Below, piece after piece: positions 1-8,589 of a DNA stretch of 64,000 nucleotides. Under the pieces are notes generated by a model, which was not told the origin of the DNA, ran no database searches, and was given only the letters and a program-made list of their open reading frames with translations. The position numbers and the translations under genes are program-made. Origin of the DNA: DATFVA01 sp963800255 (lineage in GTDB: Bacteria; Bacteroidota; Ignavibacteria; Ignavibacteriales; Ignavibacteriaceae); assembly GCA_963800255.1 (NCBI GenBank), contig CAWDAK010000023.1, positions 42,796-106,795 on the forward strand, in the 5' to 3' direction. Numbering within the stretch: the stretch's first letter is position 1; each line of letters opens with the position of its first letter.

Positions 1-77
1 TCTTTTAAAGTTGCTCTTCCAATGTTGACATCTATAACAACAACATCCCCTACTCTTCTTTTTTCAAAATCATTCAT
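1..77 (-). CDS. STAS-domain protein (anti-sigma factor antagonist type), 5' part only
   Basis: Twenty-five codons are visible from an ATG at 77-75 before the gene leaves the window. The peptide begins MNDFEKRRVGDVVVIDVN and continues with IGRATLKE. This is the usual first beta-strand layout of STAS proteins, where a 'GDVVVIDV' strand is followed by a short glycine turn. STAS proteins of this type (SpoIIAA, RsbV) bind anti-sigma kinases or act in partner switching. The phosphorylatable Ser/Thr region lies outside the window. A divergent transporter STAS domain cannot be excluded. Confidence 0.5.
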   Translation of the reverse strand, partial: MNDFEKRRVGDVVVIDVNIGRATLK

Positions 78-142
78 TAAAAGATTCCCTCGGTCAAATT
101 GTATGAGATGCCCTCTCCAAAACTGTTAGGAACAATTAGAAT

Positions 143-178
143 GCCAGCCGGAGATGCTGTTTTTTTCATCTCCGGGGC
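143..178 (-). terminator. Hairpin 3' of the chemoreceptor gene, possible terminator
   Basis: A perfect 9-bp inverted repeat, CCGGAGATG at 148-156 and CATCTCCGG at 167-175, lies about 55 bp beyond the chemoreceptor stop codon on the minus strand. The loop is A-rich when read on the minus strand. There is no good uridine tract after the stem, so it may be a weak terminator or an RNA-stabilising hairpin. Confidence 0.4.
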
Positions 179-231
179 TTATTTAAAATAACAAGTGTTC
201 ATTATTAACCAATATAATCAAAAACAACATC

Positions 232-2145
232 CTAATTTTCTATCAGTAACCCGTTCTCTCTAACAGACAAGCTGGTGCTTTTCTCTACGGTAAACCTGGT
301 TATAAGAGTCTGAAGGTTATTGGTAAGGCGGTTAAGGTCTTCTGCCGTCTTTGCTACCTGCTGGGTTCCTGACGCACTCTGATTTATTACACTGCTTATT
401 GCTTCAATATTCTTGCTTATCTGTTCTGCCGTTGCAGATTGTTCCTCGCTTGCTGCCGATATCTGTGTTACCAGGTCAGCCACCTTCACAGAACTATCTG
501 TTATCTCATACAGGAATTCCTCAACATCCCTGGTATTCATCATCCCCGTCTCTACAAGTGCTTTTGACTCAATCATCGCCTCATCAGCAGTGTGTGCTTC
601 CGACTGCACTGCCTTTATTGTCTCTGCTATCTCTTTCGTAGCTTTCGTCGTCCTTTCAGCCAGTTTCCTTACTTCATCTGCCACTACTGCAAACCCTCTT
701 CCCTGGTCTCCTGCCCTTGCAGCCTCAATTGCTGCATTTAGCGCAAGCAGGTTGGTCTGATCGGCTATATCATCTATTACCTGGGTTATTTCTCCTATCT
801 GCTCACTCTGTTTAGCAAGTGATTTTACTACAGCGGCTACCTTCCCGGCAGACAAGACTATCTTCTCGATGCTTTCCTTTGTGTCCTTTACCTTCAGCTT
901 CCCCTTCTCTGCAATTGCTTTCGTCCCGTTTGCTGAAATTGATGCTGTCTCCGTATTTTTTGAGGTTTCCAGTATTGTCCTTGTCATTTCCTCTACAGCA
1001 GCAGCTATTTCTGAAGCCTGTATCGACTGCTCCTGCGCTCCGGCAGCCATTTGTTCTGTGCTCGCTGATATCTCACTGCTTGCACTGGCTGTTGCTTCTA
1101 CTGCATCATTTACACTTTCAATTAATGTGCTGATATTTTTAACTGATTTATTAAACCCTTCATACAGCTTCTTTATTTCATCTTCTTTTTCTGCATTCAG
1201 TTTTACAGTCAAATCCCCCTCACTAAAACTCCCTATCTTCTGAAGCATATTATCCACGCTCCTGGCAAGGTAATCTTTCTGTTCTTCAGATTCCCTTACC
1301 GCTTCCTCCACCTTCTTCTCTACTGAGGCTTTCTCAGTATGCAATTCTGTAATACCTTTTTGAATATTTACAACCATTGTTTTCAATGAATCACTTAAAT
1401 CTCCTATTTCATCAGTAAAATATTTCTGAATTTTTACATCAAGGTTGCCTTTTGATATTTCTTCAGCTGCAAAAGATAACTCACCTATTGGCTTACTTAG
1501 TCTATTAGCAATTAAAAAAGCCTGACCGATTCCGAGAAAGAGTGCAGCTATAATTGCACCTAACAACAATAAATTAGCTTCATTTGCTGTTTGATCGGAG
1601 CTAAGATGAAGTTGGTCAGCAACAAGCCCCTGAATGTTTAACAGTCTTTCAGCCTCAGTAATTGCCTTTCCAAATTTTTCCCTGGCTTGACCGAATATCA
1701 GATTTTTAGCTGTTTCCTTCTTATTTGCATTACTTAATTTCACGACTTCATTAAGGAGAGTTTTGTATTCAATAAAACTTTCTTGAAAGCTATGAAGTGC
1801 TTCCACCTCTTCATTTACAAGAAAAGTTTTAGAATATTTTTCTATTCTGTTTTGCATTAAAGTATTTTCCTCCATTATTTTGCTCTCATAGGTTTTCATT
1901 TCCTCAGGGGAATTGCTGATATAATGATTGATCACGTCGATTCGCATCCTATACATTGCTTTCACTACATCAGTAAGATCAAGAGCAGGGATCAGTCTGT
2001 CCTGGTACATCGAAGTCATTTGAGGTATAATTTTATTCATTCCGTAGTAACCAGTATAGCCGACTGCTCCGGTGAGCAACAAGACTATACCGAAAGAAAT
2101 TAATAACTTGTTCTTTATTTTTAAGTTAAAAAACCATCTGGTCAT
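232..2145 (-). CDS. Methyl-accepting chemotaxis protein (637 aa)
   Basis: This is a transmembrane chemoreceptor that senses an extracytoplasmic signal and controls CheA through CheW. TM1 is about residues 14-34. A helical periplasmic domain of four-helix-bundle type runs about 35-190, TM2 is 191-213 and HAMP about 214-266. The methyl-accepting coiled coil extends from about 340 to 610. The signalling hairpin tip is near 455-490 and shows the near-invariant DQTNLLALNAAIEAARAG followed by GRGFAVVADEVR. No C-terminal CheR/CheB-tethering pentapeptide is present. The gene starts 8 bp after the receiver-kinase gene and is the last gene of the sensory run that begins with cheW. Its ligand cannot be told from sequence. 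Confidence 0.95.
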   Translation of the reverse strand: MTRWFFNLKIKNKLLISFGIVLLLTGAVGYTGYYGMNKIIPQMTSMYQDRLIPALDLTDVVKAMYRMRIDVINHYISNSPEEMKTYESKIMEENTLMQNRIEKYSKTFLVNEEVEALHSFQESFIEYKTLLNEVVKLSNANKKETAKNLIFGQAREKFGKAITEAERLLNIQGLVADQLHLSSDQTANEANLLLLGAIIAALFLGIGQAFLIANRLSKPIGELSFAAEEISKGNLDVKIQKYFTDEIGDLSDSLKTMVVNIQKGITELHTEKASVEKKVEEAVRESEEQKDYLARSVDNMLQKIGSFSEGDLTVKLNAEKEDEIKKLYEGFNKSVKNISTLIESVNDAVEATASASSEISASTEQMAAGAQEQSIQASEIAAAVEEMTRTILETSKNTETASISANGTKAIAEKGKLKVKDTKESIEKIVLSAGKVAAVVKSLAKQSEQIGEITQVIDDIADQTNLLALNAAIEAARAGDQGRGFAVVADEVRKLAERTTKATKEIAETIKAVQSEAHTADEAMIESKALVETGMMNTRDVEEFLYEITDSSVKVADLVTQISAASEEQSATAEQISKNIEAISSVINQSASGTQQVAKTAEDLNRLTNNLQTLITRFTVEKSTSLSVRENGLLIEN

Positions 2146-2153
2146 TGTTCATC

Positions 2154-3236
2154 CTATTTTTTTAGTGGTATATAGATTTTAATACTTGTTGAATTAGAGA
2201 TCTGACTTTCAATATTAACCCTAAGCTTATATATATCAGTCAGTTTATTAACGATTGCCAAACCCAAACCTGTACCCCTCTGACAGAGTTTATCTCTTCC
2301 GAACTGCCTGAAGGCACCTATTTCTGAAATTTGTTCCTTCGTCATACCTATTCCCTTGTCTGTAATTTCACAAATACAGAAGTCACCTTCACTTTTTAAG
2401 GAAATGGAAACAATTGTACCCTGTTTTGAAAATTTGAAGGCATTCTCAACGAGTTCTTCAAAAAGCATCTTCACATGCTCCTCAGATATCTTAACATCCA
2501 TTCTCTGAAGATTCAGACTAAGATCTTCCGACCTGTTAAATTTTCCGGCTATCTCCAGCGCAGTAACAGAAAGTAAATTTGCTGTTTCCTTATAAAATGT
2601 TCCATTTATGATATCATATTTCTTTTTGAGTGCATCTATTGCTTCTAGTCGCGTAAATACCAGAAACTTCTCAACCAGCCTCAATAATTCATACCCTGAC
2701 TTATTTATTCTTGAAGCCAGGTCGGCAATATTATCACGTTCCAATTCATGTACATCTTCGTTGATTATCTGGGAATATCCAAGAATAGAGATTAATGGTG
2801 TTCTGAGCTCATGCGGCAGAGTCATTGAAATAGATTTGAATATCTGATTGACCTTTTCATCGGAATTATTTTTTTTCCGTAAACGTGAATTAACAGCTTC
2901 CAGCAGATCGTCTGCTTTATACGGCTTGGTCAGATAATCATCCGCACCTATATTCATCCCCATTCTGATGTCTGAAGCTTCTGTTCTTGCAGAAAGGAAT
3001 ATAAAAGGAATTGATGAGGTTGATTGATCTTTCTGCAGTTCTCTGAGAACCCCGTAGCCGTCAACTTCAGGCATTAAAATATCTGAGATAATAAGTTCCG
3101 GAAATATTTGCTTTGCTTTTTCTATTCCTATCTTTCCGTTTTCGGCTTCGAATGTTTCAAATCCTTCTTCATTTAACAACTCTACTATACTGCTCCGAAC
3201 CGAATCGTCGTCTTCAATAACCAGTATCTTATGCAT
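2154..3236 (-). CDS. Receiver-histidine kinase (REC-HisKA-HATPase), 360 aa
   Basis: An N-terminal receiver domain (1-120) carries the phosphoacceptor Asp52 in SDILMPEVDG and the conserved Lys105 in YLTKP. It is followed directly by a DHp helix with His143 in PHELRTPL and an ATPase domain with GRGTGLGLAI. There is no sensor or membrane segment, so this soluble protein probably passes phosphate from another kinase into its own kinase core. It is the reverse of the usual kinase-receiver hybrid order. The gene lies between the LytTR regulator (142-bp gap) and the chemoreceptor (8-bp gap). Partner proteins are not determined; the neighbouring LOV kinase is a reasonable candidate donor (inference). 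Confidence 0.9.
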   Translation of the reverse strand: MHKILVIEDDDSVRSSIVELLNEEGFETFEAENGKIGIEKAKQIFPELIISDILMPEVDGYGVLRELQKDQSTSSIPFIFLSARTEASDIRMGMNIGADDYLTKPYKADDLLEAVNSRLRKKNNSDEKVNQIFKSISMTLPHELRTPLISILGYSQIINEDVHELERDNIADLASRINKSGYELLRLVEKFLVFTRLEAIDALKKKYDIINGTFYKETANLLSVTALEIAGKFNRSEDLSLNLQRMDVKISEEHVKMLFEELVENAFKFSKQGTIVSISLKSEGDFCICEITDKGIGMTKEQISEIGAFRQFGRDKLCQRGTGLGLAIVNKLTDIYKLRVNIESQISNSTSIKIYIPLKK

Positions 3237-3378
3237 TATAATTATCCTTAATTAATTTTTAATCACAATTAAATATTCGGATATATCGTAAGAATCTGAA
3301 TGATTATGCTATAAGTGGCTTTTAATGGGAATAAACGGAAGAGAGAACCAACAAAGGGAAAAAGAGTATATGGTGGAT

Positions 3379-4146
3379 TTATTTGAAGTGCAGTGAGCTC
3401 TTGAGTTTGGAAGAATACCGTCTGCTGATTACAAACCTTTCCGGGAAATTTTTCAAATGAACGGAAAGTGAATTATTGAACCAATTTTCAATTTTTACTA
3501 CGGAATTGATATTGATGATAGTGGATCTGTGAATCCTTAGAAAAATATCAGAAGGCAGCAATTGCTCCCATTCCTTTAACAATCTTCTTATGGTAAATTT
3601 ATTACCGTCCATGGTAAATACATTTGAATAATCCGCAAAAGCTGTTATGCATTCTATTGATTCAGCTTTAATAATTTTAAGCTGACCATTATGTTTAACA
3701 CCAAAATGCCCGTCGAGGCAGGTTTCAGAGACTTTCGGCTGATTATCAACCTGATTGTTCAACCGCTGTTCAATAATTTCTTTTTTTTTAAGCCTTATCT
3801 CAACGGCTTTAAGAAGTTCATCTATCCTGAATGGTTTTGTAAGATAATCATCCGCCCCTAGTTCCATACCATGCCTGATATTATCTTTTTCAACTCTTGC
3901 AGAGAGAAAAATAAAAGGTATAAGAGATGTTTCATCTTCGTTCAGGAGAGTTGAAATTACCTCATATCCATCCATCACGGGCATCATCACATCACAAATT
4001 ATGAGATCAGGCTTAAGCTCCCTTGAAAGATCAAGTCCATATTTTCCATTAACCGCAGTAAAGATTTTATAGCCCTCATTTTCAAGGATGTCGGTTATGA
4101 CCTGCTGGATCGAAATATCATCCTCTATAATGAGAATCTTTTTCAT
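3379..4146 (-). CDS. LytTR-family response regulator (255 aa)
   Basis: The protein joins a receiver domain (about 1-120; Asp52 in ICDVMMPVMDG, Lys104 in YLTKPF) to a LytTR DNA-binding domain (about 150-250). The latter is recognisable by the stretch FLRIHRSTIININSV and the ending FVISRRYSSKLK. LytTR regulators bind short direct repeats upstream of target promoters. The gene begins 2 bp after the stop of the LOV/PAS kinase and is almost certainly its partner. The two genes would form a light- or redox-responsive two-component system (inference from adjacency). Confidence 0.92.
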   Translation of the reverse strand: MKKILIIEDDISIQQVITDILENEGYKIFTAVNGKYGLDLSRELKPDLIICDVMMPVMDGYEVISTLLNEDETSLIPFIFLSARVEKDNIRHGMELGADDYLTKPFRIDELLKAVEIRLKKKEIIEQRLNNQVDNQPKVSETCLDGHFGVKHNGQLKIIKAESIECITAFADYSNVFTMDGNKFTIRRLLKEWEQLLPSDIFLRIHRSTIININSVVKIENWFNNSLSVHLKNFPERFVISRRYSSKLKSSLHFK

Positions 4147-4148
4147 TA

Positions 4149-6428
4149 TTAGCTCTCCATCGGAAGGAAAATACGGAATGTTGTTCCCTGGTTCTGAATA
4201 CTTTCAAACTCTATGCGGCCATTATGCAGTTGAACTGCCTGCTGCAGGATTGAAAGCCCCAAACCTGTTCCCGAGATATTCTCGATATTGCGTCCCCTGA
4301 AAAATGGCTGAAATAACTTTTCTTTATCTGATTCCGGAATACCTATTCCCTCATCTTTAATACTTATTTCCAGCAATCCGGATTCTTTGCGCAATAAAAA
4401 GAGTATATTACCTCCTTTTGGTGAATATTTAAGAGCATTGCTGAGGAGGTTATTCAGGATGTGGTGCATAAGCTTTTCATCCATTAAGCCTGTAATATCT
4501 TCACCGAACTCGGTAACGATTTGATGTGAAGGTGTAACTGCGGGCTGTATTTCCAGAAGAACTGTTTCGGCCACCTTCCGAAGATCTGTATTCTGTGGGT
4601 TGAAGATCAATTTGCCCGTCTCAGCCCTGTTCAGCATTAAAACATCGTTTATCATTTCATTCATGTTAAGGACTGAGTTTACAATCCTTTTAAGAGTTTC
4701 CAGTTTCTTGTCTTCTGTCCACTTTGCGTTGTACCGCTGCAGAAGTTCAGCGGATGCAAGGATCGATGTAAGAGGCGTCCGGAACTCGTGCGATATAGTT
4801 GAAACAAACCTTGATTTCAAATCATTAAGCTCTACTTCTTTCTCAAGCGATTCCCTGATCTTTTCCTCAGTTTTTTTCCTGTCTGTTATATCATTAAGAG
4901 TGCCTGATGTACCAATAATATTATCTCCTTCATCGAGAGTGAGCCTGGCGAATACTTCAATCCATCTGAACCCGGAACTTTTAGTTAAATACCTGATTGT
5001 GTGCCGGCAGTAATCTTTTTCACGGTTAATAAGCGGAATAAATAATTTTTGATTTTTTTCCCTGTCATCAGGATGAATAAAATCAAGAAAATTCCTGCCC
5101 AGGCTTTCATTCAGTGAAAAACCTGTTATCTCCTCCCAGGCCGGGTTAAGAAATGTCCACGACCCGATAGCGTCTGTCTGAAATATTACTTCTTTAACAT
5201 TATCTACTACCTGCCTGTACTTTTTTTCACTTTCCCTTAATGCAAGTTCGGATTTTTTTCTTATGGATATGTCTGTAAAGACTGCAAGAAGAAATTTGGG
5301 CTGACCTATATCATGATTAACTACTGCACAACTGAGTTCAATTGGAATAATCTGACCATTCTGGCTATATACGTTAAGCTCTCCCTTCCAGTTACTTCCG
5401 GATAAAATTGCCGGTAGAATTTCAGCAGACAGGCTTTCATTTCCTTTTTCATCAGTAAAATCAAAGATCGTTTTGCCAACAAGTGCCTCTTCATTTTCAT
5501 AACTACCCATTGCGAGGATGCTCGGGTTTACATATACTATCTTCCCCTGAAGATCAGCCAGCAATATGCCTGAGGGTGAGTTTTCAACCGCCCGGCTAAG
5601 TGTTCTTATTCTGGATTCATACCTGATTTGCTTCGTAATATCTTTAACGATATTGCAAAGTTTGTACCCGCTGCCTGATTTTATCGCGATTACCAAAACA
5701 CTTAATGTTTTTATCCCCTCGGGGAAAGTAACATTGTAAACTTGCTCAGAAGGCGGAACATTACCTGAAATCAGCGAATTTTTAATGTTCTTCTGAATTT
5801 CTTCTCTGTCTGACTGGCCCGTTAACCCCTGAATATCCCAAAGATATTTACCCAGAATATCTACAGCTTTTATCCCCGTAATTTCTTCGTGTTTTTTATT
5901 GCATTCAATAATTACCCCTGTTTCATCTGTTAAAACAACCCCGTTATCCAGATTTTCAACTACCGTCCTGAATTTCTCTTCACTCAGTTTCCTGGCTTCT
6001 TCTGCCTTAATCCTTTCAGTTACATCAGATTGTATCCCGATAAAATTTTTAAGATTGCCGTGTTCATCAAAAACCGGGGAAATGGAAACTTCATTCCAGA
6101 ACTTTGTACCGTCTTTTCTATAGTTTAAAAGAATTACCCTGCAGTCTTGCTTATTTTCTATTGCTATTCTGAGCTTTTCAATAGCCGGCTTTGAGGTTTC
6201 AGGCCCCTGCAGGAAACGGCAATTCCTCCCAATAGATTCACCGGCTTCATAACCTGTTATGGTTTCGAAGGATTGGTTACAATATATAATCGGGTTATCA
6301 GTCCTGTTAGGATCAGTAATTATGATACCATTTAACGTCGAGTTAAGCGCCCGGTTAAGCAGCAGTTCATGAACAGAAGATTCCTTCTGCAAGTTATTGT
6401 TTTCGATATTTATTGTGGTGGATAACAT
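4149..6428 (-). CDS. LOV-PAS histidine kinase (predicted blue-light sensor), 759 aa
   Basis: A soluble sensor kinase. The first PAS unit (about 30-140) is a LOV domain: it has the flavin-adduct motif GRNCRFLQG with Cys70. The other flavin-contacting residues are present too: Asn69, Asn102 in LLNYRKDG, Asn112 in FWNEVSISP and Gln133 in GIQSDV. Three ordinary PAS domains follow (about 152-270, 276-390, 402-515). Then come a HisKA helix with His547 (SHEFRTPL) and an ATPase domain ending with GTGLGLSIL. The open frame extends upstream to 6506, but that start would overlap cheW by 62 bp. The ATG at 6428 lies just past the cheW stop with GAGAAG 12 nt upstream and is preferred. It is followed by the LytTR regulator. 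LOV proteins bind FMN and form a cysteinyl adduct under blue light. Confidence 0.93.
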   Translation of the reverse strand: MLSTTINIENNNLQKESSVHELLLNRALNSTLNGIIITDPNRTDNPIIYCNQSFETITGYEAGESIGRNCRFLQGPETSKPAIEKLRIAIENKQDCRVILLNYRKDGTKFWNEVSISPVFDEHGNLKNFIGIQSDVTERIKAEEARKLSEEKFRTVVENLDNGVVLTDETGVIIECNKKHEEITGIKAVDILGKYLWDIQGLTGQSDREEIQKNIKNSLISGNVPPSEQVYNVTFPEGIKTLSVLVIAIKSGSGYKLCNIVKDITKQIRYESRIRTLSRAVENSPSGILLADLQGKIVYVNPSILAMGSYENEEALVGKTIFDFTDEKGNESLSAEILPAILSGSNWKGELNVYSQNGQIIPIELSCAVVNHDIGQPKFLLAVFTDISIRKKSELALRESEKKYRQVVDNVKEVIFQTDAIGSWTFLNPAWEEITGFSLNESLGRNFLDFIHPDDREKNQKLFIPLINREKDYCRHTIRYLTKSSGFRWIEVFARLTLDEGDNIIGTSGTLNDITDRKKTEEKIRESLEKEVELNDLKSRFVSTISHEFRTPLTSILASAELLQRYNAKWTEDKKLETLKRIVNSVLNMNEMINDVLMLNRAETGKLIFNPQNTDLRKVAETVLLEIQPAVTPSHQIVTEFGEDITGLMDEKLMHHILNNLLSNALKYSPKGGNILFLLRKESGLLEISIKDEGIGIPESDKEKLFQPFFRGRNIENISGTGLGLSILQQAVQLHNGRIEFESIQNQGTTFRIFLPMES

Positions 6429-6444
6429 CAGTAAGAAATACTTC

Positions 6445-6933
6445 TCAGACAACAGCCGCTTGTAATTTAGCTTCCTGATCGCTTGAAAGTATTTTAGCAA
6501 GGTCAAGGAGAATCAAAAGCCTGTCTTCAAGCTTGCCTACAGATTTTATATATTCAGAATTGAGCCCTGTTACCAAATCGGGGGGAGCTTCGGTAATGCT
6601 TTTAGATATCCTCAGAACTTCATTTACAGCATCAACTATAAAACCCACAATTTTACCATTGATATCAACAACAATTATCCTGGTATTTTTATCATGTGCT
6701 TTTTTTGGCATACCCAATCTGCTTCTTAAATCTATAACGGGTATAACCCTGCCCCTGAGGTTGATAACTCCATCAACGAAGTCCGGGGCATTTGGAACAC
6801 TGGTAATCTGAACCATCCGGTTTATTTCCTGGACATATAAAATATCTACCGCGAACTCCTCGTTTCCAATAATAAAACTTACAAGCTGAAGGAGTTCAGA
6901 AGAATCGTTTTTAACTTCTACAGTATCGGTCAT
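6445..6933 (-). CDS. cheW: Chemotaxis coupling protein CheW (162 aa)
   Basis: CheW links chemoreceptors to the kinase CheA. The sequence has the full fold and its landmarks: QLVSFIIGNEEFAVDI at the start, VPNAPDFVDGVINLRGRVIP in the middle, and VDAVNEVLRI near the end. At 162 residues it has the usual length for a single-domain CheW. The gene is first in an operon that continues with a LOV kinase and ends with a chemoreceptor. A sigma-28-type promoter lies 33-59 bp upstream, and AAGGAAAT before the ATG is a reasonable ribosome site. Confidence 0.96.
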   Translation of the reverse strand: MTDTVEVKNDSSELLQLVSFIIGNEEFAVDILYVQEINRMVQITSVPNAPDFVDGVINLRGRVIPVIDLRSRLGMPKKAHDKNTRIIVVDINGKIVGFIVDAVNEVLRISKSITEAPPDLVTGLNSEYIKSVGKLEDRLLILLDLAKILSSDQEAKLQAAVV

Positions 6934-6965
6934 AACATTTCCTTATTCTTATATACTTTGATTCA

Positions 6966-6992
6966 TTATCGAAGTTTTTTCGGGCGAGTTTA
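6966..6992 (-). promoter_or_regulatory. Sigma-28 (FliA)-type promoter of the cheW operon
   Basis: On the minus strand TAAACTCG (6992-6985) is separated by 11 nt from TTCGATAA (6973-6966). This matches the FliA consensus TAAAGTTT-N11-GCCGATAA in TAAA, spacing and CGATAA. The predicted transcript would have a leader of about 25 nt before the cheW ATG at 6933. Confidence 0.75.
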
Positions 6993-7027
6993 ATAGCTGA
7001 TTGATATTTTTCTGCCGCTCCCTTGCC

Positions 7028-7054
7028 TAAAGAAATCTGGTAAATACACGATGA
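7028..7054 (+). promoter_or_regulatory. Possible weak sigma-28-type promoter for the plus-strand kinase
   Basis: TAAAGAAA (7028-7035), then 11 nt, then CACGATGA (7047-7054), ending 30 bp before the ATG at 7085. The -10 box has one mismatch in the CGATAA core. It would be divergent to the cheW promoter in the same 151-bp gap. Confidence 0.35.
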
Positions 7055-7084
7055 TTAAAAGAGTAAAAATAAGTACTGTATAAA

Positions 7085-8386
7085 ATGTTAGAAAAAATTC
7101 CGGGTATTATAAAAAACTTTTACCGCTGCCTGCACTCTTCATTCCCCTGGAGCAGAACCCCGGATGAAGCAGAAGAACTGTACAGGCGGATTTATGAATA
7201 CCTTCCCATACCTGTAATTCTATTCAATGAAAACGGCATTACCCATATCAATCAAGAAATGCAGGAACTAACAGGTTATGCCGGAGCCGAGCTGGCCGAA
7301 AAAATTCTGAAACTGGAAATTATCCACCCGGAATTTTATAGAAAGGTAAAAGAATTGATACCTGAGTTTATAAACAACGATAGACGAATATATGACCTGG
7401 ATTTGCTCATATATACCGGTTGTCACTCAGACAAATGGATACGGTGTAAAGCCAGGACGATAAAGAGTAATGCTAACCAGTATTTCCTTGTAGCTGCATA
7501 TGACATCAGCAAAAGTAAGGAAAACGAAGCCGCGATATTTAGATATTCAGCCGAACTGGATTCAGCAAACCGGGAGTTGAATGCTGCCGAATCAAAATTT
7601 CTGGTTTATGATAAAAAGCTGCGAAAGGCCGAGAATACGATAAATCAGATTTATGCTGATAAAGAGGGTATATTATCTGTCATTTCACACGGTCTGCGGA
7701 CTCCTTTCCATTCAATAATAGGTTTTGCCGAGATCCTGTTAAGTGATATAGAAATTTTATCTCATAATGAAATCCGAAAATTTGCAAGTCACATACATGA
7801 ATCTTCTGCCAGACTTGTGAATTTCTTATCAAGTATGATAGAATGGATGGAACTTAGCAGCGGCAATAAAGTTTATAGTCCACGAAAACTCGTGTTGGAA
7901 GATGAAATTGATGCAGTTATTTTAAATCTTTATGATTCGGCCCATCACAAAAATATTCTTCTCCAGAGAGATATTATGAATGATTTAGCCATCTATGCTG
8001 ATCAACAAATGTTCGCATTAACCCTTCATAAATTGATAAGCAATGCCATCAAATTCACCAATAGAAACGGCACAATAATGATTAATGCTATTGAAGAAGG
8101 GGGTTATATAAAGATAGGTATCCATGATTACGGAATTGGAATTAGTGAGAGAGTGTTAGATAAGTTATTCGATTTCCGGAATCCATTTACATCAGATGGA
8201 ACCGAAAATGAAAAGGGAGCCGGGCTCGGACTTGCAATTTCCAGATATCTTGTAGAAATCAATAAAGGACGGATTTGGGCTGAAAGCACCCCCGGTAAAG
8301 GAAGCTCATTTTATGTATGCCTGCCTGTTTATAAGGAGAAAGAAGCAGGTTCCTTCCTCTCCCAAGCTGCACTCAAATACAATTAG
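7085..8386 (+). CDS. PAS-domain sensor histidine kinase (433 aa)
   Basis: A soluble kinase with one PAS domain (about 35-145), a coiled-coil linker (about 150-195), a DHp helix with His202 and an ATPase domain ending GAGLGLAISRYLVEINKG. The H-box reads SHGLRTPF, with Gly where most kinases have Glu right after the histidine. That Glu/Asp acts as the catalytic acid/base in HisKA kinases, so autokinase activity may be altered. The gene is divergent from cheW. No response regulator is adjacent on the same strand. Confidence 0.88.
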   Translation: MLEKIPGIIKNFYRCLHSSFPWSRTPDEAEELYRRIYEYLPIPVILFNENGITHINQEMQELTGYAGAELAEKILKLEIIHPEFYRKVKELIPEFINNDRRIYDLDLLIYTGCHSDKWIRCKARTIKSNANQYFLVAAYDISKSKENEAAIFRYSAELDSANRELNAAESKFLVYDKKLRKAENTINQIYADKEGILSVISHGLRTPFHSIIGFAEILLSDIEILSHNEIRKFASHIHESSARLVNFLSSMIEWMELSSGNKVYSPRKLVLEDEIDAVILNLYDSAHHKNILLQRDIMNDLAIYADQQMFALTLHKLISNAIKFTNRNGTIMINAIEEGGYIKIGIHDYGIGISERVLDKLFDFRNPFTSDGTENEKGAGLGLAISRYLVEINKGRIWAESTPGKGSSFYVCLPVYKEKEAGSFLSQAALKYN

Positions 8387-8498
8387 ATTTAGTCTTTCTG
8401 CTGACTCGGCAAGGATTTTAAGCATTTCTTCTAAGTACGTCAACCCTTTACCTCTTTTATTTATCCAAAAAATCCTTAACTTAATCACTATAAAATGG

Positions 8499-8512
8499 TG
8501 ATATGTATATCA
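8499..8512. promoter_or_regulatory. Palindrome upstream of the second plus-strand kinase
   Basis: TGATAT-GT-ATATCA is a perfect 6-bp inverted repeat with a 2-bp centre in the 203-bp gap between the two plus-strand kinases. It lies 78 bp before the ATG at 8590. It could be an operator; AT-rich palindromes also arise by chance. The rest of the gap (8387-8589) shows nothing I can assign. Confidence 0.25.
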
Positions 8513-8589
8513 TTTAAGCAGGATATTTTTTCAAATTTTGATGAACTTCTCAAACAAATAATTACCGCTCACACTATATCGCATACCAA

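Noticed and set aside
8306..8501. Short open frames on both strands at the end of the first plus-strand kinase
   Set aside because: They overlap the conserved ATPase-domain end, have no ribosome site and no recognisable protein features.
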